This document shows positions 11,156-20,635 of a stretch of DNA of 64,000 nt, in pieces. Within the stretch, counting starts at the first letter, position 1, and each line of letters starts with the position of its first letter. This DNA is from Pseudofrankia sp. DC12. GTDB lineage: Bacteria; Actinomycetota; Actinomycetes; Frankiales; Frankiaceae. The position numbers and the translations under genes were made by a program. A model generated the notes under the pieces. The model saw only the letters and a list, made by a program, of their open reading frames with translations, had not been told where the DNA came from and did not search any database. The stretch spans positions 2,008,640 through 2,072,639 of the forward strand of contig NZ_KQ031391.1 of the NCBI RefSeq assembly GCF_000966285.1, read 5' to 3'.

Positions 11156-11910
11156 GATCCAAATTTCTACGCACTGTCACCAGGCGACACGGGCTCGCCC
11201 CGGCGGAAAGGGATCCCACCCTATCGGTGCACTCCGCCCGACCGCCACGGATGCACTCATCGTGACCGAAGCTCGGGCACACGATGTCACAGAGCGGAAG
11301 ATCAGGCGACCAGTTGCCGATTGGCATCCGTCGGCCGTGCCACCGGAGCCGCCGGGAGCGCGACCGGCCCTGCCGGCGGCGCGGCCCGGCAGTCATCGCG
11401 ACCCAGGCGGACAGACACGCGACCAACACGGTGATCGCGCGACCGTCCGACCGTGTCACACTGACCACCGGAACCGCGACCATCGCATGATCGCCCACCC
11501 GTTGGCTGATGTCACGTCTGAAGACCTCCGGATGCGCGAGCACCGTTCGTTCGCGCATCCCTCGGTCGCTCGGCGCGGCCCAGCGGGGACTCGTCTCCAC
11601 CGGGGGCCGACGGCGTCGGCGCCCGGTACCGCGAATACTATCCACACCTTCGCCTACGCGGCACGCGCTGCGATCCACCCCGCGCCGGTTTCATCTACAC
11701 GTTGCCGACACGTTTCGTTCTGTTGTGCCCGCCTTGGCGTAACGCACCCGGGCGTTCACGCCGGGCGACAGGGCCGGTCGGGGTCTAGCCAGACGAACGC
11801 GGCGAGCATCCGACCGAACAGCTACCGTCAGCGATGCCGCAACCAGGACGCGCCGCAGATGATTACGGTTTGCAACGTTGATGCGACGCCTCATCCCCGG
11901 CCGTGGGAGG
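11156..11910 (-). other. Spacer upstream of atpB
   Basis: 755 bases with no convincing gene: the longest open frame (11121-11678, minus) has low-complexity, Arg-rich composition and runs into atpB. A perfect 10-bp inverted repeat (GGATGCGCGA, 11530-11539, with TCGCGCATCC, 11551-11560) could be an attenuator or the terminator of atpZ. The region probably carries the main atpB promoter and leader. Confidence 0.45.
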
Positions 11911-12267
11911 CTAGCGGCGCATCGCCTGGTAGATCACCAGGTAGATCGCGGCCGCGATGCCGAGGACGATGCCGATCGGCAGGAACACGTTGTGCAGATG
12001 GGCGAGCCGGTCGATGCCCCAGCCGACGAAGCCCCAGAAGGCCATGCCGGCGCCCAGCGTCCCGATCACGTTCCAGGCCAGACCCGCGTTGCCGTCCGTG
12101 TCAGCCGGCCGGCGCGGCCCGGCCCGCCGGCCGCCAGCGCGGGACGCCTGGCGGCCAGGTGACCCGGCCTGGCCCGGGCCGGCCAGCCCGTCCGGCCCGT
12201 CCGGGCGTCGCGGGCCAGCATCCGTGCCGGAGTCCTCCTTGCCGCTCGGAACCTCGTTGTTCGTCAT
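11911..12267 (-). CDS. atpZ: AtpZ/AtpI-family membrane protein
   Basis: A 118-residue protein from ATG 12267 (MTNNEVPSGKEDSG). The first ~65 residues are a Pro/Arg/Gly-rich hydrophilic tail; the rest has two membrane helices, with NVIGTLGAGMAFWGFVGWGI and FLPIGIVLGIAAAIYLVIY, and the pattern of the AtpZ/ATPase_gene1 family. These proteins assist F0 assembly or form a cation channel with AtpI. It is 10 bases from the next gene upstream and precedes the atp operon, as expected. Confidence 0.8.
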   Translation of the reverse strand: MTNNEVPSGKEDSGTDAGPRRPDGPDGLAGPGQAGSPGRQASRAGGRRAGPRRPADTDGNAGLAWNVIGTLGAGMAFWGFVGWGIDRLAHLHNVFLPIGIVLGIAAAIYLVIYQAMRR

Positions 12268-12277
12268 GACGCCCAGC

Positions 12278-12805
12278 TCACCGGCCCGCCGCGCGCTGCT
12301 CCGCGGCGGCGCCGGCCGGACCGGCGGAGCTCTGGTCGGCCCTCGCGGGCCGGCCGGCCTGGGCCAGCGCCGCCTGGCGGGCCGCGAAGGCGGCCGGGTC
12401 GAAGAACGGCACCCTGGTGTGCGTCGCCACCCAGAGCTCAGCGCCCATCCAGCCGAAGACACCGACGAGGACAGTCCAGGCCAGGGTCAGCAGGTGGATG
12501 GCCTCGACCCCGTCCAGCGCGACCAGCAGGATGCCCAGCAACCCGATCTGGCCGGTGTAGGTGCCGAGGGCGGCCGGCAGCAAAAGGTGCGGCGCCCGGC
12601 GGGCGACCAGCGCGACGGCGAGCTTGCCCATCGAGAAGAACCCGGCGACGACGGCACTGCCTATCAGTGCCCCGGCGGCTCCGGCCCCGCCGAACAGGGC
12701 GGCGCCGAGCGCGATCGCAGGGACGGCGATCACCGCGCTGATCACCAAGCCAAGCCGCAACACCGGCATCCCGATCAGCGCCTGGTCTCCCGGTCCCTTC
12801 GCCAC
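12278..12805 (-). CDS. atpI: ATP synthase protein I-like membrane protein
   Basis: A 175-residue protein with four hydrophobic helices in residues ~15-135, followed by a Gln/Ala-rich cytosolic tail. Length, position between wecA and atpZ, and helix pattern match the AtpI (ATP synthase I) family, thought to act as a chaperone in c-ring assembly. Similarity in this family is weak, so the name rests mainly on context. Confidence 0.65.
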   Translation of the reverse strand: MAKGPGDQALIGMPVLRLGLVISAVIAVPAIALGAALFGGAGAAGALIGSAVVAGFFSMGKLAVALVARRAPHLLLPAALGTYTGQIGLLGILLVALDGVEAIHLLTLAWTVLVGVFGWMGAELWVATHTRVPFFDPAAFAARQAALAQAGRPARADQSSAGPAGAAAEQRAAGR

Positions 12806-12923
12806 CCGCGCTCCTCATCCATCGCTCGTCGTCGTCCGTTCGTCGTCGGCCCTCACCCCACGGTAACGGCCAGGACCGGCGCTGCCCCGGCCGAGCCGGC
12901 CAGACCGATCGCCGCGAAGCCGG

Positions 12924-14090
12924 TCAGGCCGAGGTGGAGGTACTGGCCGGAGCGGCGCCGGCGTCGCGGCGGGCGGTCCGCTGGCCGAGCAGGAGCAGCA
13001 CCACCAGCCCCAGCAGGCCCACCCCCAGGGTGGCGAGCAGGATCGGCAGCGGCGCGGACGAGAACGACGCGGCCACCCCGCCGAAACCGACCAGCGCGGC
13101 CCAGAAGTACATGAACAGCACGGCCCGGACCTGCGACTTCCCGATCTCCAGCATCCGGTGGTGCAGGTGCATCTTGTCCGGCGAGAACGGCGACCGACCG
13201 GCCCTGGTCCGCCGGATGACCGCCAGCCCCAGGTCGAGGAACGGCACCGCCAGCACGGCGAGCGGGATGGCCAGCGGGATGAGCGACGGCAGCGACCGGG
13301 ACGGCCCGGCATAGCCGCCATAGGCGACCTGCCCGGTGACCGAGATCATCGACGACGCCGACAGCAGGCCGATCAGCATGGACCCCGAGTCACCCATGAA
13401 GAGCCTGGCCGGGTTGAAGTTGTGTGGCAGGAAGCCGACGCACACCCCGGCGGTCACCGCCGCGAGCAGCGCCGCGGGCGCGGCCCGGGAGAAGCCGTCG
13501 ACGACCGCGAGCGAGTAGGCGAAGTAGAACGTCGCCCCGGCGGCGATGGCGGTGACGCCCGCCGCGAGGCCGTCGAGGCCGTCGATGAAGTTGATCGCGT
13601 TGATCAGGACGACGATGGAGAAGATCGAGATCGGCACGGCCGTCTCCGGGCCGAGGCTGACCGTCGTCTCGCTGTTCCAGTTGATCGCGAACGAGAACTG
13701 CACCCCGAGCTGAACCATCACCGCCGCGGCCACCATCTGCCCGGCGAGCTTGGTCAGGGAGTCCAGCTCCCACTTGTCGTCGGCCACCCCGAGCAGGCAG
13801 ATCAGCGTCGCGGCGACGAGGACCGCGCGCGGCTCCGACCAGTCCCGCGAGACCTGGGACAGGAACGGAAGCCGGTCGGCGACCCCGAGCCCCGCGTAGA
13901 GGCCCGCGAGCATCGCCAGGCCACCGAGCCGCGCTGTCGGCTTGGCGTGCACGTCCCGGTCCCGGACACCCGCGACCGCGCCGATCCGCAGCGCCAGCGC
14001 CCGCGCGACCGGCGTCGCGAGGAACGTGACGGCGGCCGCCACGACGAAGACGAGCAGGTACTCACGCACGGGTCCGCCCCATGCGCGCAT
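12924..14090 (-). CDS. wecA: Undecaprenyl-phosphate GlcNAc-1-phosphate transferase
   Basis: A polytopic membrane enzyme of the MraY/WecA family, 388 residues, with about 10-11 membrane helices. It transfers a sugar 1-phosphate from a UDP-sugar to decaprenyl/undecaprenyl phosphate, the first step of arabinogalactan-type or other wall polymer linkers. Family motifs are present: HAKPTARLGG, GVADDKWELD (the DDxxD metal site), NAINFIDGLDGLAAG and GDSGSM. The neighbourhood tsaC-wecA-atpI is the standard actinobacterial order. MraY itself is unlikely because no murein cluster is near. Confidence 0.9.
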   Translation of the reverse strand: MRAWGGPVREYLLVFVVAAAVTFLATPVARALALRIGAVAGVRDRDVHAKPTARLGGLAMLAGLYAGLGVADRLPFLSQVSRDWSEPRAVLVAATLICLLGVADDKWELDSLTKLAGQMVAAAVMVQLGVQFSFAINWNSETTVSLGPETAVPISIFSIVVLINAINFIDGLDGLAAGVTAIAAGATFYFAYSLAVVDGFSRAAPAALLAAVTAGVCVGFLPHNFNPARLFMGDSGSMLIGLLSASSMISVTGQVAYGGYAGPSRSLPSLIPLAIPLAVLAVPFLDLGLAVIRRTRAGRSPFSPDKMHLHHRMLEIGKSQVRAVLFMYFWAALVGFGGVAASFSSAPLPILLATLGVGLLGLVVLLLLGQRTARRDAGAAPASTSTSA

Positions 14091-14201
14091 TGTCCCAGCG
14101 AACGCGCGGCGCGCCGGGCCGGGCTAGGGCCCGCGGGCCACCGCCGGTGCGCGCCGCGCCGGCCAGACGGCCGGGCCGGCCGGTCACCCGGCCGGCGTAC
14201 G

Positions 14202-14858
14202 TCACGAGGAGACCTCCGAGGCCGCCTCGACCAGCGGGAGTACCGCACGCAGCGTCGGCAGGTCGATCGCGCCGAGCCGCACGACCCGGGGGACGTCGGT
14301 GGTGCAGTCGACGATGGTCGACGCGACGCCGTGAGTCGAGGGGCCGGCGTCCAGGTAGACGTCGACCTGCTCGCCCAGCTGCGCGACCGCCTCGTCGGCC
14401 GTGGTCGCAGCCGGCTGGCCGCTGAGGTTGGCGCTGGAGACGGCCATCGGCCCCGTGCGGCCGAGCAGGTCGATCGCGACCGGGTGCAGCGGCATCCGCA
14501 CCGCGACCGTGCCCCGGCTCTCACCGAGGTCCCAGCGCAGCGACGGCGCCTGGCGCACGATCACGGTCAGGCCGCCGGGCCAGAACGCCCGGGTGAGCTC
14601 GCGCACCGGCATCGAGACATGGTTGACCAGGCCGTCCAGGGTGCGCCAGGACCCGATCAGCACCGGCACCGGCATGTTCCGGCCCCGGTTCTTGGTGGCG
14701 AGCAGGGCGCGCACCGCTGAGGCGTCGAAGGCGTCGGCGCCGAGGCCGTACACCGTGTCCGTGGGCAGGACGACCAGATCACCGCGGCCGACCGCGCTCG
14801 CGGCCATCTCCAGGCCCGCCTGCCGAGCCGCCGCGTCCGTGCAGTCGAAGCGCCGCAT
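14202..14858 (-). CDS. tsaC: L-threonylcarbamoyl-AMP synthase (Sua5/YrdC)
   Basis: YrdC-domain enzyme, 218 residues. It makes threonylcarbamoyl-AMP from threonine, bicarbonate and ATP for the t6A37 modification of ANN-decoding tRNAs. Conserved blocks are VVLPTDTVYGLGADA, the basic TKNRGRNMP, FWPGGLTV, VRMPLHP and SSANLSG. It is a short, single-domain YrdC form without the Sua5 C-terminal domain. It lies downstream of prmC and upstream of wecA, all in one direction. Confidence 0.93.
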   Translation of the reverse strand: MRRFDCTDAAARQAGLEMAASAVGRGDLVVLPTDTVYGLGADAFDASAVRALLATKNRGRNMPVPVLIGSWRTLDGLVNHVSMPVRELTRAFWPGGLTVIVRQAPSLRWDLGESRGTVAVRMPLHPVAIDLLGRTGPMAVSSANLSGQPAATTADEAVAQLGEQVDVYLDAGPSTHGVASTIVDCTTDVPRVVRLGAIDLPTLRAVLPLVEAASEVSS

Positions 14859-15065
14859 CGTTCGTCCCTCACAGCCATTCCGTCGCCGCGACCGCCACGA
14901 GGCCCCGCGCTCGGCTCGGCCGGACTCGGCCGGCGACGCACGCCGCGGATCCCGGAAGCGCTACGTACGCGCCCAACCTACTGCCTTGCCCGGACGGCCC
15001 CGTCGTCCGCGGGTTCCCCGCGGCGCCACACGATCGTCCACTCCGGGCGGGCACGACCCGGATCC

Positions 15066-16004
15066 CTACCGACGGGCCGTGACAAACCGGTCTCTGCCGG
15101 CGAGGTCGCGGCGGGTGGCGATCTCGCTCCAGCCGCCGGCCGCGGCGAGCGGCGCGCGGACGGCCGCGCCCTGCCCGTCCGCGTGCTCCATCGCGAACAG
15201 CCCACCCGGCCGCAGCAGGACCGCGGCCGCGACGGCCACGGCCCGGGGCCCGGCCAGCCCGTCGCCGCCGCCACCCCACAACGCCCACGGCGGGTCGTGG
15301 CGGCCCACCTCAGGCTCCACGACGGCCCGGTCCGCGTCGGGCAGGTAGGGCGGGTTCGAGACGACCGCGTCGACGCGCCCGAGCAGCCCGGCGAGTGCTT
15401 CCAGCACGGGCAGCCGGGCCCAGGCGACGGCTGAGTCGGGCCCAATGCCGGTCGGGGGGATGCCCAGGACGTCGGCGGCGTGGACCCGCACCGGGAGGCC
15501 CGTGGTGGCGACGTTGCGGCGCAGGTAGCCGAGCGCGTCCGGGTCGGCCTCGACTGCGTGCACCTCGGCGCCGGGAACCTCGTCGGCCAACGCCAGCGCG
15601 ATCGCGCCCGACCCGGCGCACAGGTCCACGCAGACCGGCCCATCGCCTGGGCCACGACGGCCGCCGGGCGCCGACGCCGCCTCGGCCGCGAGCGCCTCGA
15701 CGGCCCAGCCCACCACCGTCTCCGTCTCGGGCCGGGGAACGAAGACCCCTGGGCCGACGGCGAGTGTGAGGTGGCGGAAATGGGCCTCGCCGGTCAGGTG
15801 CTGCAACGGTGCCCGGCCGGCCCGGCGGCCGACCAGGTCCCAGAAGCGGTCGAGCGCCTCGGCCGGGACCTCCCGGACCAGCGGAAGCCGCCCGCGGGGC
15901 ACTCCGAGCACGTGCGCCGCGAGCAGCTGGGCGTCCGTCCGCGGGCTGGCGACGCCGGCCGTCTCCAGCCGGCGGGTGGCCGCGGCGAGCTCGGCCGTCA
16001 GCAG
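15066..16004 (-). CDS. prmC: Release factor glutamine methyltransferase, CTG start
   Basis: PrmC methylates the glutamine of the GGQ motif in release factors using SAM. The catalytic domain has VFVPRPETETVV, the SAM site VDLCAGSGAIALALA and the substrate motif SNPPYLP. The only ATG/GTG/TTG in frame on this side is GTG 15911, which would delete about 30 N-terminal residues that match the PrmC helical domain (LETAGVASPRTDAQLLAAHV). No ATG, GTG or TTG occurs between there and well inside prfA. I therefore place the start at CTG 16004 (or CTG 16001), 4 bases beyond the prfA stop, where re-initiation by coupling is plausible. The gene lies directly behind its substrate gene prfA. Confidence 0.85.
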   Translation of the reverse strand: MLTAELAAATRRLETAGVASPRTDAQLLAAHVLGVPRGRLPLVREVPAEALDRFWDLVGRRAGRAPLQHLTGEAHFRHLTLAVGPGVFVPRPETETVVGWAVEALAAEAASAPGGRRGPGDGPVCVDLCAGSGAIALALADEVPGAEVHAVEADPDALGYLRRNVATTGLPVRVHAADVLGIPPTGIGPDSAVAWARLPVLEALAGLLGRVDAVVSNPPYLPDADRAVVEPEVGRHDPPWALWGGGGDGLAGPRAVAVAAAVLLRPGGLFAMEHADGQGAAVRAPLAAAGGWSEIATRRDLAGRDRFVTARR

Positions 16005-16008
16005 GCGG

Positions 16009-17091
16009 TCAGTCGTCGTCGGAGTCCCCGGCCAGGCGGGCCTGGAGGTCGGCGGCGGCCAGCGCGTCGAGCACGTCGTCGAGGTCGCCGTCGAGGACCG
16101 CTTCGAGGTTGTGGGCCTTGTAGTTGACCCGGTGGTCGGCGATCCGGTTCTCCGGGAAGTTGTAGGTGCGCACCTTGTCGGAGCGATCCATCGTGCGGAC
16201 CTGGCTCGCGCGGGCCGCCGACTTCTCCGACTCGGCCTTCTCCCGGGCGACCGTCAGCAGCCGGGCGCGCAGGATGCGCAGCGCCGACTCCTTGTTCTGC
16301 AGCTGGCTCTTCTCGTTCTGGCAGGAGACGACGACACCCGTCGGCACGTGGGTGACCCGAACCGCGGAGTCGGTGGTGTTGACGCTCTGGCCGCCCGGTC
16401 CGGAGGACCGGAACACGTCGATACGCAGGTCGTTCGGGTCGATCTGGACGTCGACCTCCTCGGCTTCCGGCATCACCAGCACGCCGGCCGCGGAGGTGTG
16501 GATCCGCCCGGCCGACTCGGTGACCGGCACTCGCTGGACGCGGTGCACGCCGCCTTCGAACCGCAGCCGGCCATACACACCTGGCTGGCCCGGCGGGACG
16601 TGGCCGCGGTACTTCACGGCGACGCTGACGTCCCGGTAGCCGCCCAGGTCGCTGGGATTGGCCTCGAGAATCTCGGTCTTCCAGCCGCGCCGCTCGGCGT
16701 AGCGCAGGTACATCCGCAGCAGGTCGCCCGCGAACAGTGCGGACTCCTCGCCGCCGGCGCCTGCCTTGACCTCGAGGATCGCGTCCCGGCCGTCATCCGG
16801 GTCGGTCGGGGCGAGCAGCGTGCGCAGGCGCTGCCGCCGGTCCTGGATGGCCGTCTCCAGGTCGGCCATCTCGGCGCGGAACGACGGGTCCTCCACGGCC
16901 AGCTCCCGCGCCGTCTCCAGGTCGCCGTTCGCCTGGTCGATCTCCCGGGCCAGGTCGACGACCGGGGCCAGCTCGGCGTACCGGCGGCCCAGCGCGCGCG
17001 CCTCGGCGGCGTCGTTGTGCACCGCCGGGTCCGCGAGCCGCTTCTCGATCACGGCATGCTCATCGAGCAGCTTTTCCAACGCCGATGGCAT
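16009..17091 (-). CDS. prfA: Peptide chain release factor 1
   Basis: RF1, 360 residues, recognises UAA/UAG in the ribosomal A site and triggers peptide release. The GGQ loop is in [18 protein letters not shown], and [16 protein letters not shown] follows as in all RF1/RF2. The N-terminal coiled domain is complete from [17 protein letters not shown]. It is followed within a few bases by prmC, which modifies its GGQ glutamine. Confidence 0.96.
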   Translation of the reverse strand: MPSALEKLLDEHAVIEKRLADPAVHNDAAEARALGRRYAELAPVVDLAREIDQANGDLETARELAVEDPSFRAEMADLETAIQDRRQRLRTLLAPTDPDDGRDAILEVKAGAGGEESALFAGDLLRMYLRYAERRGWKTEILEANPSDLGGYRDVSVAVKYRGHVPPGQPGVYGRLRFEGGVHRVQRVPVTESAGRIHTSAAGVLVMPEAEEVDVQIDPNDLRIDVFRSSGPGGQSVNTTDSAVRVTHVPTGVVVSCQNEKSQLQNKESALRILRARLLTVAREKAESEKSAARASQVRTMDRSDKVRTYNFPENRIADHRVNYKAHNLEAVLDGDLDDVLDALAAADLQARLAGDSDDD

Positions 17092-17136
17092 CAGTTACCT
17101 CTTCACAGCACCAGTAGGACGGCGGGGCCAAAGCAA

Positions 17137-17171
17137 GCGGCGCCCGCCCGCAAAACCCGGACGAGCGCCGC
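17137..17171 (-). terminator. Candidate terminator between rpmE and prfA
   Basis: GCGGCGC (17137-17143) pairs perfectly with GCGCCGC (17165-17171). On the minus strand the stem is followed by TTGCTTT, so it resembles an intrinsic terminator ten bases after the rpmE stop. The 21-base loop is long, which lowers confidence. Confidence 0.5.
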
Positions 17172-17180
17172 GCTACCGAC

Positions 17181-17417
17181 CTAATTGGTGCCGGAGGCCT
17201 TCTGGCCCGGCTGGCGCTTGCCGAAGCGACGCTCGAACTTCTCCACCCGGCCGCCGACGTCGAGGATCTTCTGCTTGCCGGTGTAGAACGGGTGGCACTG
17301 CGAGCAGACCTCGGCGTGGATCGTGCCGCCCGCCTTGGTGCTCTTGGTGGTGAACGTGCTCCCGCACGTACAGACCACGGTGGTGTCCTCGTACGTCGGG
17401 TGAATGTCAGCCTTCAT
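17181..17417 (-). CDS. rpmE: 50S ribosomal protein L31, zinc-binding form
   Basis: L31 of the large ribosomal subunit, 78 residues from ATG 17417 ([12 protein letters not shown]). Four cysteines in VVCTCGS and EVCSQCHPF mark the zinc-containing C+ form, so this copy would be the one used under zinc sufficiency and the zinc-free paralogue, if any, lies elsewhere. The start is set by the conserved MKxxIHP; a longer in-frame extension is not conserved and a GAGAAGAGGGACC ribosome site precedes ATG 17417. Confidence 0.95.
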   Translation of the reverse strand: MKADIHPTYEDTTVVCTCGSTFTTKSTKAGGTIHAEVCSQCHPFYTGKQKILDVGGRVEKFERRFGKRQPGQKASGTN

Positions 17418-17584
17418 GGTGGTCCCTCTTCTCACGTTGGCCGCCGGGTCGCCGCCGCATGTCGCGACGACGTGAACCGGAGCCTGATACCAGCCCAAGT
17501 TTGCCAGACCTTCGACCGGGCCAGCGGCGCGCCCACGACCCGCCGCCAGCCCTGTAACACCGGCTGCCCACGCCCTAGTCCCGC

Positions 17585-17608
17585 GGTCCCGCGCCGGAGC
17601 GCGGGACC
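17585..17608 (-). terminator. Rho-gene terminator hairpin
   Basis: GGTCCCGCGC and GCGCGGGACC form a perfect 10-bp stem closed by the tetraloop CGGA, 27 bases beyond the rho stop. There is no T tract, as is usual in this group. Confidence 0.65.
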
Positions 17609-17634
17609 TGGGCCCAGGCCGCGGGCGGCGTCCG

Positions 17635-19803
17635 CTAGTCGCTGGCCGGCGTCGTCTTCGCGATCTGCATCAGGAACTCGTAGTTCGTCCGCGTCTGCTT
17701 GAGCTGGCCGAGCAGGAGCTCGATGGCCTGCTGTGACTCACGGGTGTGCAGCACCCGCCGCAGCTTGTGCATGATCGCCAGCTCGTCGGGCGCGAGCAGG
17801 ATCTCATCCTTACGGGTGCTGGACGCGTCGACGTCCACCGCCGGGAAGATCCTCTTGTCCGCGATCTTGCGGTCGAGCTTGAGCTCGGCGTTACCGGTGC
17901 CCTTGAACTCCTCGAAGATGACCGTGTCCATCGTGGAGCCGGTCTCGACGAGGGCCGTGGCGATGATGGTCAGCGAGCCGCCGTTCTCGATGTTGCGGGC
18001 CGCGCCGAGGAATCGCTTCGGCGGGTAGAGCGCGGTGGAGTCCACACCACCGGACAGGATGCGGCCGGATGCCGGAGCCGCCAGGTTGTAGGCGCGGCCG
18101 AGCCGGGTGATCGAGTCCAGCAGCACGACGACGTCCTGGCCCAGCTCCACGAGCCGCTTGGCCCGCTCGATGGACAGCTCCGCCACATTGGTGTGGTCCG
18201 ACGGCGGGCGGTCGAAGGTCGAGGCGATGACCTCGCCCTTCACCGACCGCTGCATGTCGGTGACCTCCTCCGGCCGCTCGTCGACGAGCACGACCATGAG
18301 GTGGCATTCCGGGTTGTTCGTGGTGATCGCGTTGGCGATCGCCTGGAGCACCATCGTCTTGCCGGCCTTCGGCGGGCTGACGATCAGCGCCCGCTGGCCC
18401 TTGCCGATCGGCATCACCAGGTCGATGACCCGGGTGGTCATGACGTGCGGCTCGGTCTCCATCCGCAGGCGGTCCTGCGGGTAGAGCGGGGTCAGCTTGG
18501 TGAACTCGGGGCGCCCGCGGGCCTCCTCCGGGTCCATCCCGTTGATGGTGTCCAGCCGGACGAGCGCGTTGTACTTGTCGCGGCGCGCCTCGCCCTCCTG
18601 CGGGGCCCGCACGACGCCGGTGATGGCGTCGCCGCGGCGCAGGCCGTGCCGGCGGACCTGGGCGAGGCTGACGTAGACGTCGGCCGGCCCGGTCAGGTAG
18701 CCGCTGGTGCGGACGAAAGCGTAGTTGTCCAGGACGTCGAGAATGCCGGCGACCGGGATGAGGACGTCGTCCTCGCGCACCACCGGCTCGTTGTCGGTGG
18801 TGCCGCCCTGGCCGCGGCCACGGTTGCGGCCGCGCTCGCGGAACCGGCCGCGCCGCCGGTTGCCGTCCTCGTCGTCATCCTGCGGCTGCTGCTGGGCGGC
18901 GCGGGGGCTCTGGCGGTCGTTCGTGCGCTCGGACTGCCGGTCCGGGCGGTCGGACTGCCGGTCCGACCGGTCGGACTGCCGGTCCGACCGGTCGGACTGC
19001 TGGCGGTCCTGTCGGGAGCCCTGGCGGTCGGCCTGCCGGCCGTTGGAGCGCTCCGGGCGCTCGGCCCGCTCGGGACGCTCCCCGCGGTCCGCCCGCTCGG
19101 GACGCTCACCCCGGTCCGCCCGCTCACCCCGGTCCGCCCGCTCGCCGCGGTCGGCGCGCTCGCCCCGCTCGGGACGCTCGCCTCGCTCCGGGCGCTCGCC
19201 ACGGTCGCGGCGGTCCTCACGGGCTCGGGGGGTACTGATCGTGCTCGTGGTGCTCGTGGTGCCCGTGGTGCCCGTGGTGCTGGTGGGGGTCGCCGCGGCG
19301 GGTTGGTCGGCGGCGGGCGGCTCGGTGGCGGGCGGCTCGGTGGCTTCCCGGGCCGGCGCCTCGACGAGTTCGGCCTGCTCGGGGCTGACGATGCCGCGGG
19401 TGACCCGCCGGCTCCTGGCCCGAGGCGCGGCCGGCTCGGCGGCCGGGGACTCAGGCTCGGCGCCGACGCCGTTCGCCATGGGCGCCAAGCCGTTCTGCAC
19501 GTTCTGGATGGCGGCGATCAGCTGCCCCTTCCGGAGCCGGCCGGTGCCCTGAATCCCCAACGAACTCGCCATGGACTGCAGCTCTGGCAGGAGCATGGCC
19601 TGGAGGCCGGTACCGCTACGGCGACGGCGCGGATTGGCCGAGCCTGGAGTCGCGTCGTCCGCCGGCGCCTGGCCGGCCCCACCCTCTACCAGCACCGGAG
19701 CCGGAGCAGCCGGCGCAAGGACGGCCGGCTGGCTGACGGGGAGCGGTGCGGGCGCCGCGGACTCACGTGCGCTCTCAGGCAGCACGTCGGTGGTGTCGCT
19801 CAA
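17635..19803 (-). CDS. rho: Transcription termination factor Rho
   Basis: Rho hexameric RNA helicase, 722 residues against about 420 in E. coli. It starts with TTG at 19803, behind GGAAGG. Domains: disordered Ala/Pro-rich residues 1-65; Rho_N helical domain about 66-105; a 230-residue hydrophilic insertion (about 110-340) with tandem Arg/Asp/Glu/Gly repeats; the RNA-binding cold-shock-like domain ([15 protein letters not shown]); then the ATPase core with [10 protein letters not shown] (Walker A) and [10 protein letters not shown]. High-GC actinobacteria commonly carry such insertions, which broaden RNA binding. Its long 5' leader may mediate autoregulation. Confidence 0.96.
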   Translation of the reverse strand: MSDTTDVLPESARESAAPAPLPVSQPAVLAPAAPAPVLVEGGAGQAPADDATPGSANPRRRRSGTGLQAMLLPELQSMASSLGIQGTGRLRKGQLIAAIQNVQNGLAPMANGVGAEPESPAAEPAAPRARSRRVTRGIVSPEQAELVEAPAREATEPPATEPPAADQPAAATPTSTTGTTGTTSTTSTISTPRAREDRRDRGERPERGERPERGERADRGERADRGERADRGERPERADRGERPERAERPERSNGRQADRQGSRQDRQQSDRSDRQSDRSDRQSDRPDRQSERTNDRQSPRAAQQQPQDDDEDGNRRRGRFRERGRNRGRGQGGTTDNEPVVREDDVLIPVAGILDVLDNYAFVRTSGYLTGPADVYVSLAQVRRHGLRRGDAITGVVRAPQEGEARRDKYNALVRLDTINGMDPEEARGRPEFTKLTPLYPQDRLRMETEPHVMTTRVIDLVMPIGKGQRALIVSPPKAGKTMVLQAIANAITTNNPECHLMVVLVDERPEEVTDMQRSVKGEVIASTFDRPPSDHTNVAELSIERAKRLVELGQDVVVLLDSITRLGRAYNLAAPASGRILSGGVDSTALYPPKRFLGAARNIENGGSLTIIATALVETGSTMDTVIFEEFKGTGNAELKLDRKIADKRIFPAVDVDASSTRKDEILLAPDELAIMHKLRRVLHTRESQQAIELLLGQLKQTRTNYEFLMQIAKTTPASD
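18928..19218 (-). repeat. Tandem repeats encoding the Rho insertion
   Basis: This part of rho encodes residues about 196-292: repeats of [12 protein letters not shown] followed by repeats of DRQSDRS. The DNA shows matching direct repeats, for example multiple near-identical 15- to 18-base units around 18930-19010 and 19080-19200. Such arrays can change length by slippage or recombination. Confidence 0.85.
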
Positions 19804-20635
19804 GGTTTTCCTTCCCTGAAGGAACCGGCTCCTCTCGAGCCGGGTGATGCGTATGGACCCCCGTCACCTGGCTCCACCGTGTACATGGCTGACAGATGCG
19901 GGAGATATCGCCGCTGACCGGGCCGCATGACGCGCCCGTCGACGCCACAAAGGCCGACGCCCGAACGAACCCGGATTCCCCGGTGGATCCGGGGGTCGTC
20001 GCCCCCGGGAGACATCGCGGGCCAACCCGGAATGCCGACCAGAGGTCAGCGACCAGGCTCGCCCGCCACATCGCCGGTGTCGAGCCGAGGCAACGGCGGC
20101 GAGGCGCGGGCACCGGAATCCTGCACCAGGACGGACTAGAGAGAGCTCCAGCCAGACCGGCGGGGCGAGCACGCGCCGCGGCGCGGCGGGTGCAGCCATC
20201 AGACTATCCAGACGGAGACACCTCGGCAACAACCTGGGGTTGTCATGACGCCGGGGTGGCGCTTTCGCCCATCAGCGGGCCGATCGCCGCCCCCTCGCGC
20301 ATCGGGCCACAAGCTCGACCCGAAACCGCGGTTCTCGTGCTTCCACAGTACCCGCCGTCGCCAGTACCGAAGCGGCGGCCACCAAAGGTCACCCAGGTCA
20401 CGCCGCAAAGCAGGCTGCTTCAGGTCAATGTCCCCGAACCGCTGCTCGGTCACCAGGCAGTCGCCAGCCCGGCCACCCGCCGCCGGCGAGAGGCCGACGG
20501 GCGACGCGTGGAGCGGACCAGACCGGGCACCGTCAGAGACCGTCGCGAAGCTGACAGCGCCCACCACGCGCCCGATATTCCCGGATCGCCCGTCCGCCGC
20601 ATCCTCGAGTGGCGGCCCGCCTCGCGGGACGCGTG
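19804..20635 (-). other. rho leader / thrB-rho spacer
   Basis: 832 bases without a recognisable gene. A 7-bp hairpin with a 5-base loop (19825-19831 with 19837-19843) stands immediately upstream of the rho ribosome site, and a short CCCGC/GCGGG hairpin (20616-20628) follows the thrB stop. The region most likely holds the rho promoter and a long regulatory leader. Open frames inside are Arg/Pro-rich and not conserved to my eye. Confidence 0.45.

Noticed and set aside
11121-11678. 185-codon minus frame upstream of atpB
   Set aside because: Arg/Ser-rich, no recognisable domain, overlaps the atpB start; looks like random frame extension in high-GC DNA.
18928-19218. Possible CRISPR-like repeat array
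   Set aside because: The repeats are inside the rho reading frame, keep it open and have no unique spacers.
20199-20567. 122-codon minus frame between thrB and rho
   Set aside because: No family pattern and no ribosome site; more likely part of the rho leader.
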